A stretch of DNA of 7,362 nucleotides, taken from positions 19,561 to 26,922 of the forward strand of contig PFJA01000080.1 in NCBI GenBank assembly GCA_002782905.1, in the 5' to 3' direction. Position numbers and translations under genes: made by a program. Below the pieces are notes generated by a model, which had not been told where the DNA came from, searched no databases, and saw only the letters and a program-made list of their open reading frames with translations. This document shows positions 1 through 4,551 of the stretch, piece by piece (the first letter of the stretch is position 1; the number at the start of each line of letters is the position of its first letter). The stretch is from Lysobacterales bacterium CG_4_10_14_3_um_filter_64_11. GTDB taxonomy: Bacteria; Pseudomonadota; Gammaproteobacteria; Xanthomonadales; Xanthomonadaceae.

Positions 1-462
1 GAGCCAGGCCAGGAAGCCGACCGTGATGAACGGCCGCTTCACGATGTCGTCGAGAATCTGTGCCCAGTAGCCACCCAGATCAAGCACCAGGTACACCGAA
101 AAATGCAGGCAGGCATAGGCGAAGGTGTGCAGGCCGAGCATGCGCCGGTAGTTGCCGGGCCAGCGCCAGCCGGTGAAACGGCGCAACGGGGTGACCGCCA
201 GCGTGAGCAGCAACAGGCGCAGCGTCCAATCGCCGCTGCGCTGGCTCAGTTCGGCAACCGGGTCGGCGCCCAATTGGCCCAGAAACGCATCGTGCGCCAG
301 CCACAGCATCGGTGTGAGCGCCAGCGCATGGGCCAGCACGCGTGCCAGCGCGGTGGGCATTGACGTGAACGTCGCGCGGCGACCACCGTGCCCGCCCTCT
401 CCCTCGGGGAGAGGGGCGGGGTGAGGGAAACGGGCATCGCCGATGGCGTGAAAACGTTTCAT
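1..462 (-). CDS. msrQ: MsrQ, haem-binding membrane subunit of periplasmic methionine sulfoxide reductase (3' end outside window)
   Basis: MsrQ is an inner-membrane b-type haem protein that passes electrons from the quinone pool or a flavin reductase to MsrP. The visible 154 codons cover the N-terminal part, and the frame runs off the window at base 1. Counting from the ATG at 462, the family pattern LGADPV lies at residues 64-69, a hydrophobic segment (LRLLLLTLAVTPL) at 81-93, GLHTFAYACLHF with the likely haem-ligand His120 at 110-121, and the conserved RPFITVGF at 143-150. The start is uncertain. Similarity to E. coli MsrQ begins near the ATG at 360 (MPTALARVLAHALALTP). The 34 codons before it are open, but they include a palindromic repeat read as PHPAPLPEGEGG. 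Neither ATG has a good ribosome binding site. The ATG at 462 lies 28 bp after the msrP stop, which fits an msrPQ operon; starting at 360 would leave a 130-bp gap. The family call is firm, the start is not. Confidence 0.9.
   Translation of the reverse strand, partial: MKRFHAIGDARFPHPAPLPEGEGGHGGRRATFTSMPTALARVLAHALALTPMLWLAHDAFLGQLGADPVAELSQRSGDWTLRLLLLTLAVTPLRRFTGWRWPGNYRRMLGLHTFAYACLHFSVYLVLDLGGYWAQILDDIVKRPFITVGFLAWL
391..427. repeat. REP-like GC-rich palindrome at the msrP-msrQ junction
   Basis: Bases 391-403 (CCCGCCCTCTCCC) and 407-420 (GGGAGAGGGGCGGG) pair fully except for one bulged G, around a 3-base loop. GTGAGGG follows at 421-427. The core CCCTCTCCC..GGGAGAGGG next to a CCCTCAC block resembles a palindromic repeat found in many copies in Xanthomonadales and other proteobacteria, where it is usually intergenic and, if translated, reads PHPxPLPxGEG. 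That comparison is from memory; only the hairpin is seen here. Lying between the two msr genes, it could stabilise or attenuate the operon mRNA, or it may have extended the msrQ reading frame. Confidence 0.75.
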
Positions 463-490
463 GGTGTGGGATGGTCACTCGCCATGGCCG

Positions 491-1423
491 TTAGAACCAC
501 TTGCGTAGATCCATGCCGGCGTACAGCGATGCCACCTGGTCGCCATAGCCGTTGAACGGCAGGGTGGGGATGCGCCGGGCGAACAGCGAGTGGCTGTCAC
601 CGGCGATGCGGCGCTCGCTTTTCTGGCTCCAGCGCGGATGATCCACGTCCGGGTTGACGTTGGAATAGAACCCGTATTCGTCCGCTTGCGAGAGGTTCCA
701 ACTGGTTTCCGGCATGGTTTCGGTGAACGTGATCGCGACGATCGACTTGATGCTCTTGAAGCCGTATTTCCACGGCACCACCAGCCGCAGCGGCGCGCCG
801 TTCTGATTGGGCAGCGGTTTGCCGTACAGCCCGGTGGCGAGCAGAGTGAGCGGGTGCATCGCTTCATCCAGACGCAAGCCTTCGCGGTACGGCCAGTCGA
901 GCACGGCACGGCGCACGCCGGGCATTTGTTCGCGGTCGGCCAGCGTGCGGAAAGCCACGAAACGCGCCTTGGCGGTGGGCGCAAAGCGTTGCAGTACGCC
1001 GGCCAACGGCACACCCAGCCACGGAATCACCATCGACCAGCCTTCAACGCAGCGCAGCCGATAGACGCGTGATTCCGGGGTCAGGCCGTCGAGCAATTGC
1101 GCCAGGCTGAATTGCCCGGTTTTGCCGGCTTCGCCGCTGACGGTGATGGTCCACGGCGCAGTGCGCAGGCTGCCGGCATGGCGTGCCGGGTCGGCCTTGC
1201 CGGTGCCGAACTCGTAGAAATTGTTGTAGCTGGTAACGTCCTGATAACGGGTCAGTTCCTCCTTTTCGGCCGAGTTTTTGGTCGGCTCGGCAGCCGCATC
1301 GCTCGGCGTCGAGCAGGCGAGCAGGCCACTGGCAGGCAGCAGCAGGCCGGCCTGCAGCAGCAACCGACGGGCGCGATAGACGGGTTCCGGGGTGATACTC
1401 AGATCGTTGTCGGATGCGTTCAT
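491..1423 (-). CDS. msrP: MsrP, molybdopterin-dependent periplasmic protein-methionine-sulfoxide reductase catalytic subunit
   Basis: MsrP carries a molybdopterin cofactor and reduces both methionine sulfoxide diastereomers in periplasmic proteins, using electrons from MsrQ. The 310-residue product matches E. coli MsrP (YedY) along its length: SYNNFYEFG at 65-73, ADPARHAGSL at 77-86, YRLRCVEGWSM at 121-131 with the Mo-ligand Cys125, LRLDEAMHPLTL at 183-194, QNGAPLRLVVPWKYGFKSIKSIV at 207-229, DEYGFYSNVNP at 248-258 and DHPRWSQ at 261-267. The N-terminus has a twin arginine (ARRLLLQAG, Arg19-Arg20) and a hydrophobic stretch, so Tat export is expected, as for the family. Unusually, the stretch ends in LLAC (Cys37), a possible lipobox. 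The ATG at 1423 was chosen because GAGG lies 6 bp upstream and the signal peptide then has normal length; the frame stays open 34 codons further upstream without family similarity. msrQ follows on the same strand. Confidence 0.95.
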   Translation of the reverse strand: MNASDNDLSITPEPVYRARRLLLQAGLLLPASGLLACSTPSDAAAEPTKNSAEKEELTRYQDVTSYNNFYEFGTGKADPARHAGSLRTAPWTITVSGEAGKTGQFSLAQLLDGLTPESRVYRLRCVEGWSMVIPWLGVPLAGVLQRFAPTAKARFVAFRTLADREQMPGVRRAVLDWPYREGLRLDEAMHPLTLLATGLYGKPLPNQNGAPLRLVVPWKYGFKSIKSIVAITFTETMPETSWNLSQADEYGFYSNVNPDVDHPRWSQKSERRIAGDSHSLFARRIPTLPFNGYGDQVASLYAGMDLRKWF

Positions 1424-1429
1424 GGCAGG

Positions 1430-1433
1430 CCTC
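1430..1433 (-). promoter_or_regulatory. Ribosome binding site of msrP
   Basis: GAGG on the minus strand, 6 bases before the ATG at 1423. It decides for this start over the longer open frame that begins at 1525. It is one of few recognisable Shine-Dalgarno sites in this window. Confidence 0.5.
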
Positions 1434-1577
1434 GCGCTGGCTGTAACGGCACCAGCCTCGCACGGCGCGGCGTGACAATGCGTGAACGCCAGGCGGGCGC
1501 AGTGGGTTCCGGCACCTGTCATCAATCGGCAATCGTTTTGTCATAGGGCTGGCATCGACGCTGGCGACACTGGCGCC

Positions 1578-2762
1578 ATGCCCAAGCCGATGCGCGTTGC
1601 CATCGTCAGCGAAACCTATCCGCCGGAAGTGAACGGTGTGGCGCTGACCGTGCAGGCGCTGGAGCAGGGTTTGCGCACGCGCGGCCATGCAGTGGAACTA
1701 ATCAGGCCACGGCGCCGCGAAGAGGCAGCGCTGGCTTCGCCAGAACAATTGCTGCTGCCAAGCCTGCCGTTGCCGCGCTATCCCGGCTTGCGTTTCGGCC
1801 TGCCGGCGGCGCGCCGATTGCGCGCGCGCTGGCAGCTCCAGCGGCCGGATGCGATCTATGTCGCCACCGAAGGGCCGCTGGGCGCGTCGGCGCTGGCGGC
1901 GGCGCGCAGCCTGGGTATTCCGGCCAGCAGCGGATTCCATACCCGTTTTGATGCGTACGCCGAGCGCTATGGCTTCGCGATTTTGCGGGGCGTGGTGCTC
2001 GCTTGGTTGCGGCGATTCCACAATCGCGCCGACACGACCTTGGTGCCGACGCGCGAATTGGCGCAATTTCTCAGCGCGCACGGCTTTGCCGATATCACCC
2101 TGCTGCGGCGGGCGGTGGATACCACGCAGTTCCACCCGGCGCGGCGCAGCCCCGGCCTGCGTGCGCAGTGGGGCGCCGATGCCGACACCCCGGTGCTGAT
2201 CCATGTCGGCCGTATTGCGCCGGAGAAGAATCTGGCGCTGGCCATAGGCGCATTTCGCCAGTTGCAACACCAGCAGCCGCAGGCGCGCATGGTCTTTGTT
2301 GGTGATGGCCCGGATCGCGCCGCGCTGGCGGCGGCGCACCCGGATTTCGTGTTCTGCGGGGTGCAACGCGGCGAGGCATTGGCCCGGCATTTTGCCAGCG
2401 CCGACGTGTTCGTGTTTCCGAGCCTGAGCGAAACGTTTGGCAACGTGACCCTGGAAGCGATGGCGTCGGGTCTGGCGACGGTCGCGTTCGATACCGGCGC
2501 CGCGCGCGAACACCTGCGCGACGGCGAGCATGGCGCGGCGATCGCGGTGGACGATGGCGATGCCTTTATCGCCGCCACCGCCGCGCTGGCGAATGACCTG
2601 TCGGCGAGCCGACGCATGGGCAACGCGGCCCGCGAGGCGGTAGCGCATCTGGCCCCGGAAACGGTGTCGGCGCGCTTTGAGCAGGTGCTGCGCGAACTGA
2701 TTGCTCGGCGGGCGCTGGCAGCGCCGGCGTGGCCGGTTGCCAGCAATGGCGGGCGCTCATGA
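1578..2762 (+). CDS. Glycosyltransferase family 4-type (GT-B fold), lipid or cell-envelope glycosylation
   Basis: The 394-residue product is a retaining GT-B glycosyltransferase that moves a sugar from a nucleotide donor to an acceptor. The N-terminal domain starts with VAIVSETYPPEVNGV (residues 7-21), typical of the group with MgtA-like mannosyltransferases and SQD2-type glycolipid synthases, and has GFHTRFDAYAERYG at 119-132. The donor domain has HVGRIAPEKN at 209-218, VFVGDGPD at 239-246 and the E-x7-E motif with Glu285 and Glu293 in SLSETFGNVTLEAMASG. There is no signal peptide or membrane segment, so a cytosolic or membrane-surface enzyme is likely. The sugar and acceptor cannot be told from sequence. 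The start is the first ATG next to the conserved N-terminus (1578; 1590 is possible). Neither has a clear ribosome binding site, and the frame is open back to 1482 without similarity. GACACT lies 6 bp before the ATG, a weak -10 candidate. The stop overlaps the start of the phosphatase gene. Confidence 0.88.
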   Translation: MPKPMRVAIVSETYPPEVNGVALTVQALEQGLRTRGHAVELIRPRRREEAALASPEQLLLPSLPLPRYPGLRFGLPAARRLRARWQLQRPDAIYVATEGPLGASALAAARSLGIPASSGFHTRFDAYAERYGFAILRGVVLAWLRRFHNRADTTLVPTRELAQFLSAHGFADITLLRRAVDTTQFHPARRSPGLRAQWGADADTPVLIHVGRIAPEKNLALAIGAFRQLQHQQPQARMVFVGDGPDRAALAAAHPDFVFCGVQRGEALARHFASADVFVFPSLSETFGNVTLEAMASGLATVAFDTGAAREHLRDGEHGAAIAVDDGDAFIAATAALANDLSASRRMGNAAREAVAHLAPETVSARFEQVLRELIARRALAAPAWPVASNGGRS

Positions 2763-3301
2763 TCGCCCGCGTGCAGCGTTGGGTGGCGCGCGACAGCGCG
2801 TGGACCGCGGCCGCCAACCGTTGGGGCCATGGCCGCTGGGTGCGCGCCTATTTCGCCACAATCAGTCGGCTTGGCGATGGCCTGTTCTGGTACGCGCTGA
2901 TGGCGTTGATCGTCATCGCCGATGGCTATCGCGGCTTGACCGCATCGGCACATATGGCCGCTACCGGGGTGGTGGCACTGGCGTTGTACAAAACCCTGAA
3001 GCGCTGGACCAAACGGCCGCGGCCGTGTGCCCGCGAACCGCAGGTACACGCTTTGGTTGCGCCATTGGATGAGTTCTCGTTCCCGTCCGGGCACACCTTG
3101 CATGCGCTGTCATTCACGCTGGTGGCGCTGGCGTATTACCCGACACTGATTTGGCTGCTGGCACCGTTCTGCGTCAGCGTGGCGCTGTCGCGGGTGGTGC
3201 TCGGCCTGCACTACCCCAGCGATGTGCTGGCCGCCAGCGTGATCGCCACTGCCCTTGCCGCGTTGTCGTTGTGGCTGGTGCCTGGTGTCAGCATGTTTTG
3301 A
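2759..3301 (+). CDS. PAP2-family membrane phosphatase
   Basis: The 180-residue product is a small integral membrane phosphatase of the PAP2 (type 2 phosphatidic acid phosphatase) superfamily, which includes PgpB-like enzymes acting on lipid phosphates or undecaprenyl pyrophosphate. All three signature motifs are present: K-x6-RP at 81-89 (Lys81, Arg88, Pro89), PSGH at 109-112 with the acid/base His112, and SR-x5-H-x3-D at 144-155 with the nucleophile His151 and Asp155. Hydrophobic segments near 42-56, 66-79, 115-127, 130-143 and 157-174 suggest about five membrane spans. The ATG at 2759 overlaps the preceding glycosyltransferase stop as ATGA, so translational coupling is likely; an ATG at 2729 would give 10 more residues and a 34-bp overlap. 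The pairing suggests a common role in making or recycling a glycolipid or polyprenyl-linked envelope glycan, but the substrate is unknown. Confidence 0.88.
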   Translation: MIARVQRWVARDSAWTAAANRWGHGRWVRAYFATISRLGDGLFWYALMALIVIADGYRGLTASAHMAATGVVALALYKTLKRWTKRPRPCAREPQVHALVAPLDEFSFPSGHTLHALSFTLVALAYYPTLIWLLAPFCVSVALSRVVLGLHYPSDVLAASVIATALAALSLWLVPGVSMF

Positions 3302-3364
3302 ATAACGTATCCAGCACGCCCGCTCGGAGTGCGCACAGGTCGGTTGCTGTGCAACACCGGCTTC

Positions 3365-3449
3365 GTAGGATGGGTAGAGCGTAGCGAAACCCATCAACCA
3401 CTATGTTTCAACGCGCCTGATGGGTTTCGCAACGCTCTATCCATCCTAC
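3365..3449. repeat. 85-bp imperfect palindrome (two 32-bp arms, 21-bp loop)
   Basis: The left arm (3365-3396) begins GTAGGATGGGTAGAGCG and ends GAAACCCATCA. The right arm (3418-3449) is its reverse complement with 30 of 32 positions matching. The loop is 21 bases (3397-3417). As RNA from either strand it would form a long, very stable hairpin. From memory, the GTAGGATGGGT...GAAACCCATCA arm is a recurrent intergenic repeat in gammaproteobacteria and may be a small non-autonomous palindromic element. It starts 64 bp after the PAP2 stop and could end or protect the transcript there, but it has no T-tract. No target-site duplication is evident at its edges. Confidence 0.85.
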
Positions 3450-3567
3450 AGTGAGCGTGCCCGTTGTTTGTCGGATCGCCTTGCGGGCGACCGCCATGAC
3501 GCAGAGAGATTCTTCGCAAGGATGAGGCCATAGTCTTGCCGCGCTCCTCGGTCGTGCGCATTGCTGA
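3450..3567. other. Non-coding stretch where the toxin partner of the antitoxin relic would be expected
   Basis: On the minus strand, an ATG at 3561 lies only 7 bases below the antitoxin stop at 3568, the usual spacing in relBE/dinJ-yafQ operons. It reads MRTTEERGKT, whose first residues loosely resemble some RelE/YafQ toxin N-termini, but nothing toxin-like follows and the frame then runs into the 85-bp palindrome. I see no other gene, RNA or terminator here. It is probably eroded sequence. Confidence 0.4.
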
Positions 3568-3826
3568 TCAGATGCCAAGGTCTTTGAACATGGCATCGAC
3601 GCTATCGAAACTTTGCAGATCTTCACCGCGTTCGCTTTTTGCCAGCGTCTGGGCGGTGCGCGTTTGGCACACGCATCTCGAATGGCAGTGCCTTTTCATG
3701 GGTGACCTTGGTCAAGCCAATGCGCACAAAGCCGGACACGGTAAGGCCCATCGTCGCCAGCACTGCAGCGGCCTCGTTTTTCAGCGTCTCGTCAATACGG
3801 GCACGCACGAATGCGGTTGCAGTCCT
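3568..3826 (-). pseudogene. Broken RelB/DinJ-family antitoxin gene
   Basis: An intact copy would be a short antitoxin with an N-terminal ribbon-helix-helix DNA-binding part and a toxin-neutralising tail. The minus strand reads TATAFVRARIDETLKNEAAA, then VLATMGLTVSGFVRIGLTKV and HEKALPFEMRVPNA, a clear RelB/DinJ sequence. The frame then shifts: in frame 1 it ends at a TGA at 3623, while the next frame continues RTAQTLAKSERGEDLQSFDS, then VDAMFKDLGI and a stop at 3568, a plausible antitoxin C-terminus. The break lies in the GCGCG run at 3658-3662, and loss of one GC pair explains it. The first codon is also damaged: a good ribosome binding site (GGGAG, 3833-3837) sits 6 bp before AGG (3824-3826), where ATG is expected. 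A GTG at 3808 could start a shortened product. No toxin gene follows. Two independent lesions point to a pseudogene rather than a sequencing error. Confidence 0.82.
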
Positions 3827-3850
3827 GGTTTGCTCCCAAGCACTCGCTCT

Positions 3851-3873
3851 CGATAATCGTAGCTCAATCGAGC
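3851..3873. promoter_or_regulatory. Possible operator palindromes upstream of the antitoxin relic
   Basis: CGATAATCG (3851-3859) is a perfect short palindrome around a central A, and GCTCAATCGAGC (3862-3873) has complementary ends. They lie 14-36 bp upstream of the relic's ribosome binding site, where RelB/DinJ-type antitoxins often bind palindromic operators. Both are short enough to occur by chance. Confidence 0.22.
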
Positions 3874-3918
3874 ACGCTGCGTTGTACCGACCAAGCGCGA
3901 CAGGCCCGCCGTTCAGGC

Positions 3919-3927
3919 TGCTAGACT
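3919..3927 (+). promoter_or_regulatory. Extended -10 promoter of coaE, likely giving a leaderless mRNA
   Basis: TGCTAGACT combines a TGn extension with a TAGACT -10 box. The box ends 6 bp before the coaE ATG at 3934, so transcription would begin at or next to the A of the start codon. A weak -35 (GCGACA, 3897-3902) lies 19 bp upstream. There is no Shine-Dalgarno sequence before coaE, which agrees with leaderless translation. Confidence 0.5.
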
Positions 3928-3933
3928 GCGGCG

Positions 3934-4551
3934 ATGGCGAACTTCATTGTGGCAATCACTGGTGGCATTGCCTCGGGCAAGAGCGCGGTCGGTGAACGCT
4001 TCGCGGCGTTGGGTGTGGCGGTGGCCGATGCCGATGTCGCAGCGCGGCAACTGGTGGAGCCGGGTATGCCGGCGCTGGCCGAGATCGTGGCCCGCTTCGG
4101 TGCAGATATTTGCACGGACGATGGCCGGCTCGATCGCCGCGCGCTGCGCGCGCGGGTGTTCGCCGATGCGCAGGCGCGGCGCGATCTGGAGGCGATTTTG
4201 CATCCGCGCATTCGCGAGCAGTTGCAATGCGAGTGCCGGCAGGCGCGCAGCGCGTACGCGATGGTGGCGATTCCGCTACTCACCGAAGTCGGCGGCCGCG
4301 CGGCCTATCCGTGGCTGCAACGGATCGTGGTGGTCGATCTGCCTGAGGCCATGCAATTGGCGCGCTTGCAGGCGCGCGATGCAATATCGGCAGCGCTGGC
4401 GCAGAACATGCTGGCGGCACAGGCCACGCGCAGTCAGCGCTTGGCACTGGCCGATGAGGTGATCGACAACAGCGGCGACCTGGATGCACTGGATGCGCAG
4501 GTGCGGGTGCTGCATCAGCGCTATCTGCAATTGGCTACAGCATCGTCTTGA
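3934..4551 (+). CDS. coaE: Dephospho-CoA kinase
   Basis: CoaE phosphorylates the 3'-hydroxyl of dephospho-CoA with ATP, the last step of coenzyme A synthesis, in the cytosol. The 205-residue product has the usual length. The P-loop GGIASGKSAVG lies at 10-20 (Lys16, Ser17), DAD with the catalytic-type acidic residues at 32-34, the conserved LHP at 89-91, IPLLTE at 113-118, and the lid and nucleotide-binding region at 140-180 with ARLQARD, Gln163, ATRSQRLALAD and VIDNSG. The ATG at 3934 gives a normal N-terminus (MANFIVAITGG). It has no ribosome binding site, but an extended -10 box sits just upstream. In many proteobacteria coaE lies beside pilus gene pilD; here it stands alone between the antitoxin relic and convergent mutS. 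Its last 17 bp overlap the mutS 3' end. Confidence 0.96.
   Translation: MANFIVAITGGIASGKSAVGERFAALGVAVADADVAARQLVEPGMPALAEIVARFGADICTDDGRLDRRALRARVFADAQARRDLEAILHPRIREQLQCECRQARSAYAMVAIPLLTEVGGRAAYPWLQRIVVVDLPEAMQLARLQARDAISAALAQNMLAAQATRSQRLALADEVIDNSGDLDALDAQVRVLHQRYLQLATASS

Noticed and set aside
80..478. Minus-strand 132-codon frame over msrQ
   Set aside because: It is out of frame with the clear MsrQ sequence, which carries LGADPV, the haem-ligand region and RPFITVGF.
1424..1525. 34-residue N-terminal extension of MsrP
   Set aside because: No family similarity, it would bury the Tat signal, and a GAGG site marks the ATG at 1423.
1482..1577. 32-residue N-terminal extension of the glycosyltransferase
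   Set aside because: It reads into the divergent promoter region and has no similarity; the conserved N-terminus begins next to 1578-1590.
3333..3352. Small hairpin GCACAG/CTGTGC after the PAP2 gene as a terminator
   Set aside because: Only six pairs with an 8-base loop and no T-tract.
3536..3856. Plus-strand 106-codon frame in the PAP2-coaE interval
   Set aside because: It is the reverse strand of the antitoxin relic.
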